From AP-15 sp963700195 (GTDB taxonomy: Bacteria > Pseudomonadota > Alphaproteobacteria > ATCC43930 > CGMCC-115725): a stretch of 64,000 nucleotides of DNA. Of the stretch, positions 44,532-52,272 are shown in pieces. The translations under genes were made by a program, and so were the position numbers. The notes beneath the pieces are model-generated. The model was not told where the DNA came from. It did not search any database and was given only the letters and a program-made list of their open reading frames with translations. The first letter of the stretch is position 1, and every line of letters starts with the position of its first letter. The DNA is taken from contig CAVOWQ010000008.1 in NCBI GenBank assembly GCA_963700195.1, positions 1 through 64,000 of the forward strand, written 5' to 3'.

Positions 44532-44559
44532 AAAGAGCCCCGCTTCGGCGGGGCTCTTT
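44532..44559. terminator. Two-way intrinsic terminator
   Basis: A perfect 12-base stem, AAAGAGCCCCGC and GCGGGGCTCTTT, closed by a stable TTCG loop. A run of A on one side and T on the other makes it work in both directions: for sodB (plus) and for the small gene on the minus strand, whose stop codon touches it. Confidence 0.92.
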
Positions 44560-44795
44560 CATAGGTGGACACCCTTGTCGAGCAGTACCGCGGTATATTC
44601 CCGATAAGTCATGCCGAGCGCTCGAGCTCGCGCGAGGCGCGCCATAGCGATCTCGCGGGGAGGGGTTTTCCAGGCCTTCGCATGGGCCTTCCTCCAACAG
44701 AACCTCCGCCAGTCAGCCCCCGGGTCGAGCGGCGGCCCGCCATTGTGACCGATGCCTGCCGGAACAAAGACCGCGTTCGCGTCGTCGGGCGCCAT
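44559..44795 (-). CDS. Small conserved GHNGGPPLD-motif protein
   Basis: A 78-residue soluble protein of unknown function. It carries the motif GIGHNGGPPLD (about 14-24), which I know from many small hypothetical proteins of Rhizobiales. The rest is basic and helical, with an AMARLARARALGMTYREYTA segment that looks like a short DNA- or protein-binding helix pair. It lies between two intrinsic terminators, so it should have its own promoter. Confidence 0.75.
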   Translation of the reverse strand: MAPDDANAVFVPAGIGHNGGPPLDPGADWRRFCWRKAHAKAWKTPPREIAMARLARARALGMTYREYTAVLLDKGVHL

Positions 44796-44849
44796 CGTCG
44801 GACTCGCTTGATCCCGACGAAAAGGAGCAAAAAGCGTGCCTTACGGCAT

Positions 44850-44878
44850 AAAAATAAGCCCCGCTTCCGGCGGGGCTT
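44850..44878 (-). terminator. Intrinsic terminator after the LTXXQ-like gene
   Basis: A 9-base stem AAGCCCCGC / GCGGGGCTT with a 5-base loop. Read on the minus strand it is followed by TATTTTTAT, so it terminates the periplasmic protein gene that ends at 44908. Confidence 0.88.
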
Positions 44879-44907
44879 GCTTCGCGTAGACCGGGAGATA
44901 AGGCCGG

Positions 44908-45438
44908 TCAGCCGGCTCGGCCGCGGCGGTTTTGCGTGGCGCCTATGTGCTTCTCCGCATTCCCGCGGAATACCTGGTCGGCCAGCTGCTTCTGCTGCTC
45001 CGAAATCGCGTTGTACAGATTTTCGAACGCGGGGATCAGCTTTTGTACACGCTGCGCGTGCGCCTCGGCGAGCTGTCCATAGGACTGCAGGTTCTGCACG
45101 GCGTTCATCGTCTGAAACTGTTGGGCCCGTTGCATCAGCGTCTGATCCATCTCACGTGCGTTATCGCGCATCACCTCCGCGAACTGGTTCCATTGCGGTT
45201 CCTCCGCTGGAGTAATGTGCAGCTGTGTATGCAGCTCTTTGATGCGGTTTTCGACGCGCTCCTCTGCGTTCTTGCCAGCAACGGGATGGCCAGCCATCGG
45301 GGAAGTCGTGTTAGCCGGCGGTGGCGGCGTGGCGACCTGCGTCCCGGGCGATGGCGCGGATTGCGCGAGTGCAGCGCCCGGCAGCGCCAGCAGGCCGGCA
45401 AAGGCCACTGAGGCGAGATGGTACGAAAGCATTTTCAT
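44908..45438 (-). CDS. Periplasmic Spy/CpxP-like (LTXXQ) protein
   Basis: A 176-residue secreted protein. A signal peptide is clear (MKMLSYHLASVAFAGLLALP, cleavage after GAALAQ about residue 26). After a Pro-rich linker comes a helical domain (about 60-150) with RIKELHTQLHITPAEEPQWN, which is an LTxxQ-type repeat, and AREMDQTLMQRAQQFQTM. Relatives act as periplasmic chaperones or stress sensors. The cluster with another envelope protein suggests envelope stress, but no regulator gene is adjacent. Confidence 0.82.
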   Translation of the reverse strand: MKMLSYHLASVAFAGLLALPGAALAQSAPSPGTQVATPPPPANTTSPMAGHPVAGKNAEERVENRIKELHTQLHITPAEEPQWNQFAEVMRDNAREMDQTLMQRAQQFQTMNAVQNLQSYGQLAEAHAQRVQKLIPAFENLYNAISEQQKQLADQVFRGNAEKHIGATQNRRGRAG

Positions 45439-45467
45439 CGGCGTGATCCCACGAGAAAGTTGGTCAT

Positions 45468-45761
45468 TTAGTAGCCATAGCCGTAGTACACGGGCGGCGG
45501 CGCCGCGTAATAATTGGGCGGGACTCCCCCATAATAAACGGGCGGTGGCGGTGCGTAGTAGCCACCACCCGATGCGATCGCGGCGCCGACGCCCAGGCCG
45601 ACGAGGCCGCCAATGATCGCACCGGCTGCGGCGCCACCGCCGCCACCGCCGTGATGATAGGGGTGACCTCCACCGTGCCAGTGCGCCGCATGAACCGCGG
45701 GCGCGGTTGCCAGACCCGCGACGAACACCGCGGTGCTCAACAAGCGTGCGCCGAAAACCAT
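45468..45761 (-). CDS. Glycine-zipper secreted protein
   Basis: A 97-residue secreted protein. The signal peptide is MVFGARLLSTAVFVAGLATA with cleavage after AVHAA. Then come a His/Gly-rich segment (HWHGGGHPYHHGGGGGG), a glycine zipper (AAAGAIIGGLVGLGVGAAIA) and a Pro/Tyr-rich tail (YYAPPPPVYYGG repeated). It probably inserts in or coats the outer membrane; the His cluster may bind metal. The ATG at 45761 is preferred over one 10 codons upstream. It lies just upstream of the LTXXQ-like gene on the same strand. Confidence 0.75.
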   Translation of the reverse strand: MVFGARLLSTAVFVAGLATAPAVHAAHWHGGGHPYHHGGGGGGAAAGAIIGGLVGLGVGAAIASGGGYYAPPPPVYYGGVPPNYYAAPPPVYYGYGY

Positions 45762-45847
45762 GCTCGACTCCCTTAAAAGTCTAATTGGCAAACGTCAGTA
45801 CACGGTCTGGGTTCCCTCCGACCGCGGCGACGGGCAACGGGCGGCGG

Positions 45848-46222
45848 TTACGCCGGGGGTATCAGGGCTGCGGCGACCCGGCGATCCTCGGCGACCAGGA
45901 CGTTGTAGGTGCGGCAAGCGGCGCCGGTGTCCATCGCATCGAGCGCGATCCCGGCGGTACGTAGCGCGGCGCGTAACGCGGCGGGTACGGCACTTGTCGA
46001 GCGTCCGAGACCGAGCAGCAGGATCTCGACGCCACCATGCTCGATTACCGGAGCCAGGGTCTCCGAGGTCACTTCGGAAGCTCTCACGGCATCCCATGCG
46101 ACAGTGAGGTCTGGAAAAACCAGGATCGGGCCGTGATAGATGACCCCGCTCACCCGAAAACCGCTCGCTGCGTAGCGCTCGATGATCTGGCGGCCAGCCG
46201 TCGCTACAGGGGTGATATCCAT
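45848..46222 (-). CDS. Mth938-like protein, NDUFAF3 homologue (DUF498)
   Basis: A 124-residue protein of the Mth938/DUF498 family, homologous to NDUFAF3, a complex I assembly factor. Visible features are YAASGFRVSGVIYHGPILVF (about 17-36) and EILLLGLGRSTSAVP (about 66-80). It directly follows secF (18 bases), which is the conserved alphaproteobacterial arrangement. Its usual neighbour, the NDUFAF6-like gene, is here 1.9 kb further on. Confidence 0.9.
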   Translation of the reverse strand: MDITPVATAGRQIIERYAASGFRVSGVIYHGPILVFPDLTVAWDAVRASEVTSETLAPVIEHGGVEILLLGLGRSTSAVPAALRAALRTAGIALDAMDTGAACRTYNVLVAEDRRVAAALIPPA

Positions 46223-46240
46223 CGCGGCGGTCGCTACGGA

Positions 46241-47188
46241 TCAGCGCGCCCCGGGCGCGCGGGCTGGCACTGCTTCACTCGACCGGGCGATCGCGGCGCG
46301 GTTCGGCCGGACATAATAGAGGATCGGCGCCGCAATGAAGAGCGACGAATAGGTGCCGATTACCACACCCCACAGCATGGCGATGCTGAAGCCTCTCAGC
46401 ACTTCGCCGCCAAGGAACAACAAGGACAGCACCGCGAGCGCGACCGTGCTGACGGTCAGGATAGTCCGCGACAATGTTTCGTTGAGCGCCAGATTGATCA
46501 GGTCGCGGAATGGCATCCTCGGATATTTGCGCAACGACTCGCGGATCCGGTCGTAGATCACCACGGTGTCGTTCACCGAGTAACCGGCGATGGTTAGAAT
46601 CGCGGCCAAAGTCGTCAGATTGAATTCGAGCTGGAATAGCGCAAACAATCCAACCGTGGTGATGACGTCGTGCAGAGTCGAGATCATCCCGCCGACGCCG
46701 AACTGCCACTCGAATCGGAACCAGATGTAGAGGGCGATCGCGAAGAGGGCGAGAACGGTCGCGATCACCCCGGCACGGATCAGTTCGCTGCCGACACTCG
46801 GGCCGACGACCTCGGTGCGGCGATACTCGACGCCCGAGCCGAGCGCTTGCCTCACCTTTTCGACCGCCTGCTCTTGCGCGGCATCGCCGCCCGGCTGACG
46901 CGGCAGCCGGATCAACACGTCGGTCGGCGGACCAAACCCTTGCAGGGAAGGCTCGCCGATATGGAGGGCATCGAGTTGTTGCCGCATATCGGCGAGGTTC
47001 GCCGGCCCGGTCGTGGAGCGAACTTCGATCAGCGTGCCGCCGACAAAGTCGATGCCGTAATTGAGCCCGACAGTCAGAAACAGCACGATCGAGCCGATTG
47101 TCAGCAGCCCAGAGAGCGCAAATCCGACCTTGTGCCAGGCCATAAAATCGATTTTCGGCGTGCGCCGGATGACGATCAGCGGTCTCAT
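46241..47188 (-). CDS. secF: Protein translocase subunit SecF
   Basis: A 315-residue inner-membrane protein with six membrane helices and one periplasmic domain (about 40-125). With SecD it uses the proton gradient to pull exported proteins out of SecYEG. Family hallmarks are GLNYGIDFVGGTLIEVR (about 42-58) and GYSVNDTVVIYDRIRESLRK (about 207-226). It lies 13 bases after secD. Confidence 0.95.
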   Translation of the reverse strand: MRPLIVIRRTPKIDFMAWHKVGFALSGLLTIGSIVLFLTVGLNYGIDFVGGTLIEVRSTTGPANLADMRQQLDALHIGEPSLQGFGPPTDVLIRLPRQPGGDAAQEQAVEKVRQALGSGVEYRRTEVVGPSVGSELIRAGVIATVLALFAIALYIWFRFEWQFGVGGMISTLHDVITTVGLFALFQLEFNLTTLAAILTIAGYSVNDTVVIYDRIRESLRKYPRMPFRDLINLALNETLSRTILTVSTVALAVLSLLFLGGEVLRGFSIAMLWGVVIGTYSSLFIAAPILYYVRPNRAAIARSSEAVPARAPGAR

Positions 47189-47201
47189 CTTGTTTTCGCG
47201 G

Positions 47202-48779
47202 TCAAATCGGGATGGCCCTCGGTTTCCATTCGCGCAGCCAAGTAACGATCAACAGCCGTGTCACCAATATCGCCGAGAACAGCGAGGTCAGGACGCCGAT
47301 GCTGAGCGTCACGGCGAAGCCTTTGACCGGACCGGACCCGAGCCAGAACATCAGCCCGCCGGCGACCAGGGTCGTCACATGGCTGTCGAGGATCGTGCCG
47401 AAGGCGCGCTTGAAGCCGGCATCGAGCGCCGATAGCACGGTGCGGCCGGCGCGGACCTCCTCGCGGATGCGCTCATAGATCAGCACATTCGCATCTACCG
47501 CCATGCCCATGGTCAACGCGATGCCGGCGATACCCGGCAATGTCAAGGTAGCGCCGAGCAGCGAAAGGCTGCCGAGCATCAGGCACAGGTTGAAGATCAG
47601 CGCGATATCGGCAAAGACGCCGAACAATCCGTAGAATAGGACCATAAATACGATGACCAGCGTGACGCCGACGATGCTCGCCATCGCTCCCGCATGGATC
47701 GAATCGGCACCGAGATCCGGGCCGACCGTCCGCTCTTCGAGGATCGTGATCGGCGCCGGCAGCGCGCCCGCCCGCAGCAGCAGCGCAAGGTCACTCGCCG
47801 ACTGGACCGTGAAGCTGCCGGAAATGATGCCGCTGCCGCCAAGGATCGGCTCGCGGATCACCGGCGCGCTGATCACCTTGTTGTCGAGCACGATCGCAAA
47901 GGGCTTGCCGACATTTTCGCGCGTCGCATCGCCAAAGCGTTTCCCACCGGCGGCGTCAAAGCGGAAGCTGACCACCGGCTCATTGTTCTGGAAGGTGGGC
48001 TGCGCATCGACCAAAGTATCTCCGCCCACCATCACGCGCTTGCGCACGACGTAGGCGGTAGGCCCGGCGCGCCCTGCCCTCCCCTCCTCCGCCGGCAGGA
48101 TCTCGTCGCCGGGCGGCAGCCGGCCGCGGCGCGCGTCCTCCAGTGAGACTGTGGTGTCGACGAGCTGGAAGGTCAGCTTGGCGGTACGGCCGAGCAGCGC
48201 TTTGACATGCTCGGGATTGTCGACGCCCGGCAGCTGGACGAGAATGCGGTCCGCTCCCTCGCGTTGTATCGTCGGCTCTTTGGTTCCGGTCTCGTCGATG
48301 CGGCGGCGGATGATCTCGATCGACTGATCGACGGCCTGCCGGCGCCGCGCGTCGGTCGCAACCGTGCTGAAGCGCATGCTTCCGGCTCCGTCGGGGGCAA
48401 TGTCGACGGTCAGATCCGGATCGATCTTGCGCAACGCCTGGCGCGCGGCTTCGATCTGGTCGGGTTCGCGGATCGTGAAGACGATCGCATCGCCTTCGAC
48501 ATTGAGCCCGGTATATCCGATATTGGCGTCGCGCAGCGCGTTGCGCACATTGTCGATGATCGAGTTGAGGCGCTCGCGCTGGGCCGCGGCGACATCGACC
48601 TCGAGCAGCAGGTAGGACCCGCCGCGCAAATCGAGCCCGAGCGCCACCTGCTTGTGCGGCAGCCAATTCGGCACATGCGCAAGAAAGGACGGGCTGAAAA
48701 GGTTCGGCAATGACAGCAGCACGCCGAGCGCGCACACCGCGCAGATCAGGGTGATCTTCCAATTCTCGAAATAGAGCAT
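47202..48779 (-). CDS. secD: Protein translocase subunit SecD
   Basis: A 525-residue partner of SecF. It has the N-terminal helix, the LGLDLRGGSYLLLEVD signature (about 48-63), the P1 head and base domains, and C-terminal helices with GMAVDANVLIYERIREEVRA (about 420-440). Length is usual for alphaproteobacteria. It starts 3 bases after yajC, in the conserved yajC-secD-secF operon. Confidence 0.95.
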   Translation of the reverse strand: MLYFENWKITLICAVCALGVLLSLPNLFSPSFLAHVPNWLPHKQVALGLDLRGGSYLLLEVDVAAAQRERLNSIIDNVRNALRDANIGYTGLNVEGDAIVFTIREPDQIEAARQALRKIDPDLTVDIAPDGAGSMRFSTVATDARRRQAVDQSIEIIRRRIDETGTKEPTIQREGADRILVQLPGVDNPEHVKALLGRTAKLTFQLVDTTVSLEDARRGRLPPGDEILPAEEGRAGRAGPTAYVVRKRVMVGGDTLVDAQPTFQNNEPVVSFRFDAAGGKRFGDATRENVGKPFAIVLDNKVISAPVIREPILGGSGIISGSFTVQSASDLALLLRAGALPAPITILEERTVGPDLGADSIHAGAMASIVGVTLVIVFMVLFYGLFGVFADIALIFNLCLMLGSLSLLGATLTLPGIAGIALTMGMAVDANVLIYERIREEVRAGRTVLSALDAGFKRAFGTILDSHVTTLVAGGLMFWLGSGPVKGFAVTLSIGVLTSLFSAILVTRLLIVTWLREWKPRAIPI

Positions 48780-48782
48780 TCG

Positions 48783-49304
48783 TTACTTCTCACGCGTCCG
48801 TGCCAGGGAGCCCGTCACCCGCCTCGCCGCGCTCAGCACCCGCTCCCGCAAAGCGGTAGAGGGGGGACCCCGCTCGCCAGGGCTGGGGGGGTTAGCGTTG
48901 GCCGCGGGTTCGTCCCGAAACCCGTTATTCCTTGGTCCTACTTTCGCTCGCGCTTCCGTTTTCTGCTTGGCGGCCTCACGGGCCGCGGCCGGGTCCGGCT
49001 TGGCGAGGACGGTGGTGATCGTGCTGCGCACCACGCGAACCCGAACGTTCTCGGCAATGTCGACGACGACTTCCTCCGGGTTGTCGACCCGCGCCACGGT
49101 CCCGATGATCCCGCCTCCGGTCACCACCCGATCGCCCCGCCGCAGCGCGTCGAGCATGGTCTTCTGATCCTTGGCCTTGCGCTGCTGTGGGCGAATCAGA
49201 AGAAAGTAGAAGACGACGAAGATCAGGATCAGCGGCAGAAACTGGACGAGCGCGTTCTGATCGAATATGCCTGTTCCTTGGGCATAAGCCGTGGAAATCC
49301 ACAT
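48783..49304 (-). CDS. yajC: Preprotein translocase subunit YajC, extended C terminus
   Basis: A 173-residue YajC. One membrane helix (about 17-37, LVQFLPLILIFVVFYFLLIR) is followed by the conserved QQRKAKDQKTMLDALRRGDR and VVTGGGIIGTVARV segments. YajC is usually about 100-120 residues. Here the tail from about residue 135 is encoded by a GC-rich palindromic repeat and ends SAARRVTGSLARTREK. The core is intact, so the tail is probably tolerated. Confidence 0.93.
   Translation of the reverse strand: MWISTAYAQGTGIFDQNALVQFLPLILIFVVFYFLLIRPQQRKAKDQKTMLDALRRGDRVVTGGGIIGTVARVDNPEEVVVDIAENVRVRVVRSTITTVLAKPDPAAAREAAKQKTEARAKVGPRNNGFRDEPAANANPPSPGERGPPSTALRERVLSAARRVTGSLARTREK
48819..48893. repeat. 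GC-rich repeat inside yajC
   Basis: Sequence gcgctcagcacccgctcccg-caaagcggtagagggggga, followed by ccccgctcgccagggctggg, matches on the other strand the gtgctgagcgcagcgaagcg tail and hairpin of the element at 12.8 kb. It encodes about residues 137-161 of YajC in frame. Confidence 0.75.
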
Positions 49305-49420
49305 TGGGAGGGTGCCTCAAAATCGCGTGCCGCATCCGTCGGCGGCCAGCTCCGCAGTCACCGTCATATGGTGCTGTCACGCGGCAGGCCAATTGGTACT
49401 CGATGCCCGGTTAAAGGGCA

Positions 49421-50356
49421 ATGCCAAGGCGGGTTCCGCGGTTCTCGGCCGCTGTGATAGCGTCGGCGGCCTTGCTGCCGCCGGATTTGGACTTGCCCAA
49501 AACCAATCCCGATTTGCTGCCTTTGCTCAATCGCATCGCCGATGCGCTGGAGCGCCTGGCCCCTCCCGCCGCGCCTCGCAACGAACTGGAAGCCAGCGAC
49601 GCCTTCGTGTGGCACGCCGACCGCGGCTGGCTCGAGCCGGTTCACCAGGTCAACCGGGTCGAGATCGGACTGTTGCGCGGCATCGACCGGGTCCGCGACA
49701 TCCTGCTCGACAACACCGAGCGGTTCGCCGCCGGCCTCCCGGCCAACAATGTATTGCTGTGGGGCGCCCGCGGCACCGGCAAGAGCTCGCTCGTCAAGGC
49801 GGCGCACGCCGCCGTCAACGATATGCATCCGCACGCCCTCGCACTCGTCGAGATCCATCGGGAAGATATTCCGAGCCTGCCGCATCTGTTGTCGCTGTTG
49901 CGGTTGAGCACGCGCCGCTGCCTATTGTTTTGCGACGACCTGTCCTTTGATCAGCACGACACGAGCTACAAATCGCTGAAGGCGGTTCTCGAAGGGGGGA
50001 TCGAAGGGCGGCCGGCAAATGTCGTCCTCTATGCGACATCGAACCGCCGCCACTTGATGCCCCGCGACATGATCGAGAACGAAAGATCGACTGCCATCAA
50101 CCCGGCCGAAGCGGTCGAGGAAAGCGTCTCGATGTCGGACCGCTTTGGTCTGTGGCTCGGTTTCCACAGCATCGACCAGGAGACCTATCACGCGATCGTC
50201 AGAGGCTATGCCGAGCGCTACGGGCTCGATCTGCCGGCCGAACAATTGAGGGCCGAGGCCGGCGAATGGTCGATCACCCGAGGCTCGCGCTCGGGTCGTG
50301 TCGCGTGGCAATTCATCCAGGACCTCGCCGGCCGGCTCGGCAAACCCCTCGCGTGA
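49421..50356 (+). CDS. DUF815 AAA-type ATPase
   Basis: A 311-residue ATP-binding protein of the DUF815 family. Walker A is GARGTGKSSLVKAAHAAV (about 111-128), Walker B is LLFCDDLSFD, and the sensor region is VVLYATSNRRHLMPRDMI. A downstream segment SDRFGLWLGFHSIDQETYHA is typical. Function is unknown. It is usually found near yajC-secDF in alphaproteobacteria; here it is divergent from yajC across 116 bases, which must contain both promoters. Confidence 0.9.
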   Translation: MPRRVPRFSAAVIASAALLPPDLDLPKTNPDLLPLLNRIADALERLAPPAAPRNELEASDAFVWHADRGWLEPVHQVNRVEIGLLRGIDRVRDILLDNTERFAAGLPANNVLLWGARGTGKSSLVKAAHAAVNDMHPHALALVEIHREDIPSLPHLLSLLRLSTRRCLLFCDDLSFDQHDTSYKSLKAVLEGGIEGRPANVVLYATSNRRHLMPRDMIENERSTAINPAEAVEESVSMSDRFGLWLGFHSIDQETYHAIVRGYAERYGLDLPAEQLRAEAGEWSITRGSRSGRVAWQFIQDLAGRLGKPLA

Positions 50357-50403
50357 GCTACTTTCGATCGCGATGTTCCAGCGGTCTGGCGCAGTTCAGG
50401 TAA

Positions 50404-50435
50404 TTTGACGCGGGGCCAAAAACGGCTCGCGTCAA
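50404..50435. terminator. Possible two-way terminator hairpin
   Basis: Inverted repeat ttgacgcg / cgcgtcaa with a 16-base loop between the convergent DUF815 and ArsR-rhodanese genes. No clear T-run, so Rho-independent action is uncertain. Confidence 0.4.
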
Positions 50436-50466
50436 GTGGCGAGCACGGGTGTGATACTCTCCGTGG

Positions 50467-51132
50467 TCAGGGGCCGTGACCGATCGGCAGCCCGGCCGTC
50501 TTCCACTCGGGAAACCCATCCTCCAGCCGACGCGCCCGGTAGCCGCGCTGGCGCAGCAATGCGACGGCTTCGAACGAGAGGACGCACCAGGGGCCGCGGC
50601 AATAGGCGACGATTTCCTGGTCCGGCGGCAACTCGGTCAAGCGCCGTTCTAATTGGGATAACGGGATGTTCAGGGCGTTGGGCAAATGCCCGCTGGCGAA
50701 CTCATCTTCCGGCCTGACGTCGAGGACGGCCGCAGCCCCGCAGCGCAGGCGGTCGAGCAACTCATTGCGCGATACCGGCTCGAACCCGTCGCGCGCCCGG
50801 AAATAGCTCGCGATCACGCGCGCGATTTCGGCGCTGTTGCGCTCGCCGACGCGGCTGAGGGCGGCGAACAAACCCACCACCTCGTCGCCAGCGAGCCGAT
50901 AGTAGACGCGCTTGCCGTCGCGTCGGCCCTCGACAAGCGCAGCGCGGCGCAGAAGCTGCAAATGTCTGGATGCATTGGCGAGTGTGAGACTCGCGCGAGC
51001 CGCCAATTCCTCGACGCTGCGCTCGCCCTGCCCGAGATGTTCGAGCAATTCGAGCCGATGCGCATGGGCAAGCGCGTGCGCAATCTGGGCGAGACCCGCA
51101 AAAACCTGCTGTTTCGGACCCACGCTTGACAT
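50467..51132 (-). CDS. ArsR regulator fused to rhodanese
   Basis: A 221-residue fusion. The N-terminal half is an ArsR/SmtB winged helix (about 15-95, SVEELAARASLTLANASRHL, then QLLRRAALVEGRRDGKRVYY). The C-terminal half is a rhodanese domain (about 120-220) with the active-site loop CRGPWC, whose first Cys can carry a persulfide. Such fusions act as sulfur- or redox-responsive repressors. It is divergent from a methyltransferase gene, with a perfect palindrome in the 34-base gap, so it likely controls both genes. Confidence 0.92.
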   Translation of the reverse strand: MSSVGPKQQVFAGLAQIAHALAHAHRLELLEHLGQGERSVEELAARASLTLANASRHLQLLRRAALVEGRRDGKRVYYRLAGDEVVGLFAALSRVGERNSAEIARVIASYFRARDGFEPVSRNELLDRLRCGAAAVLDVRPEDEFASGHLPNALNIPLSQLERRLTELPPDQEIVAYCRGPWCVLSFEAVALLRQRGYRARRLEDGFPEWKTAGLPIGHGP

Positions 51133-51144
51133 CTCTCTCGGCTT

Positions 51145-51160
51145 TGGTGATCAATCACCA
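51145..51160. promoter_or_regulatory. Probable ArsR-type operator
   Basis: Perfect inverted repeat tggtgat-ca-atcacca between the divergent ArsR-rhodanese and methyltransferase genes. Size, symmetry and place fit a winged-helix dimer site that covers both promoters. Confidence 0.7.
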
Positions 51161-51166
51161 GAATGA

Positions 51167-51832
51167 TTGAATGAGGAAAGCATACCGATCCAAAGCGTGC
51201 ATGAGAATCGGATGATCGTCGGCTTTTTCCCGGCAACGACGATGCCCGATGCCGACTGGTGGCAGGTGTTGTGGCCTCACCCCGAAAAGGCTCTCGTCGA
51301 AATGGGCGTCCGACCTGGCATGGTCGCGGTTGACCTCTGTTGCGGCGACGGGCTGTTCACGGCGCCCCTCGCGTGCATCGCAGATCGCGTCTACGCGATC
51401 GATATCGACCCTGTCATGCTGGATCGCGCTCGGGTGCGGGTTGCGGAGGCGGGGGCAACCAACTGCGATTTCGTCCTGGCGGACGCCATGACGGTCGATG
51501 CGATCGTGCCGGAGCCGGTCGATTACGTTTTCCTCGCCAACACCTTCCACGGGATCCCCGATCAGCTCGGCGTAGCCCGCGCCGTCGCGGCGAGCCTGAA
51601 ACCTCATGGGCAATTCGGGATCGTCAATTGGCATTCTCGTCCGCGTGAGGAAACGGTGGTCCTCCGGCAGCCGCGCGGACCAAAAACCGAGATGCGGATA
51701 GAGGCCGGCGAGGTGGCGGCAATCGTCAAGCCGGCCGGCCTGCTGCTCAACCGCACCGTAGAGCTGCTGCCTTATCACTATGGCGTAGTCTTTGAAAGAG
51801 TAGGAGAGCATGGCCGACAGGATACCCGTTGA
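51167..51832 (+). CDS. Class I SAM-dependent methyltransferase
   Basis: A 221-residue methyltransferase. The SAM-binding motif I is VAVDLCCGDGLFTAPLA (about 53-69), with an acidic end of strand 2 (VYAIDIDPVM) and ADAMTVDA after it. The N-terminal FFPATTMPDADWWQVLW is a marker of a group that often lies beside ArsR-rhodanese genes. The TTG start at 51167 is only one option: GTG at about 51197 or ATG at 51212 would keep the conserved part. Substrate unknown, possibly a thiol, sulfide or metalloid. Confidence 0.88.
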   Translation: MNEESIPIQSVHENRMIVGFFPATTMPDADWWQVLWPHPEKALVEMGVRPGMVAVDLCCGDGLFTAPLACIADRVYAIDIDPVMLDRARVRVAEAGATNCDFVLADAMTVDAIVPEPVDYVFLANTFHGIPDQLGVARAVAASLKPHGQFGIVNWHSRPREETVVLRQPRGPKTEMRIEAGEVAAIVKPAGLLLNRTVELLPYHYGVVFERVGEHGRQDTR

Positions 51833-52018
51833 CCCGCTCGCGTTGCGTGCCGCGACGACCGCGATGGATCTTCGGAATACCGAGTTTCGCGAGCAAAAGC
51901 GGTCGTCGATATCGTGATTGGTCCGCCGGTTGACACCTTCAGTGGGGCCGGTGGCGAGAACAAGGCACGATTGTTTGAAGTGTTTGATTACGCCTTTCTG
52001 GCACACAAACCGAAATAG
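51810..52018 (+). pseudogene. Small frameshifted frame after the methyltransferase
   Basis: An ATG at 51810 with TAGGAGA upstream overlaps the methyltransferase end. The frame starts MADRIPVDPLALRAATTAMD but stops after 36 codons. A frame shift near 51870 opens VSRAKAVVDIVIGPPVDTFS and continues to a stop at 52016-52018, giving about 67-69 residues in all. Both parts have normal composition, so a small third gene of the operon with one indel is possible. I do not recognise the family. Confidence 0.4.
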
Positions 52019-52057
52019 GGGGGCCGCGGAGTGCGTGATCTCCTTTAGGTCACGCGC

Positions 52058-52250
52058 TCACCCGCCTCCGGTGTGCGACCAAGACAGACGTTCCTCCGGG
52101 AAGACGTGCCTGGTTGGCCGAAGATGCCCGGCTTCGTCAAAGGCGCCGATATGGAAATGCGTTTCGGTCGCCAGCGGTCCGCGCAGGCTTTCGCAGGTCA
52201 AAGTCGAGCCGCACCGGGCGCAATAGCATGGCGAGCGGAACGCAGCAATC
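52058..52250 (-). pseudogene. GFA (CENP-V type) protein remnant
   Basis: A C-terminal fragment of a GFA-domain protein, the glutathione-dependent formaldehyde-activating-like family. The frame reads YCARCGSTLTC (zinc ligands), then GPLATETHFHIGAFDEAGHL and PTRHVFPEERLSWSHTGGG before TGA at 52058. No N-terminal half or start codon exists: upstream sequence runs straight into the 3' end of the M23 gene. So this is a truncated relic. Confidence 0.7.
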
Positions 52251-52272
52251 GACAGTGGAGAAGACGGGATTC

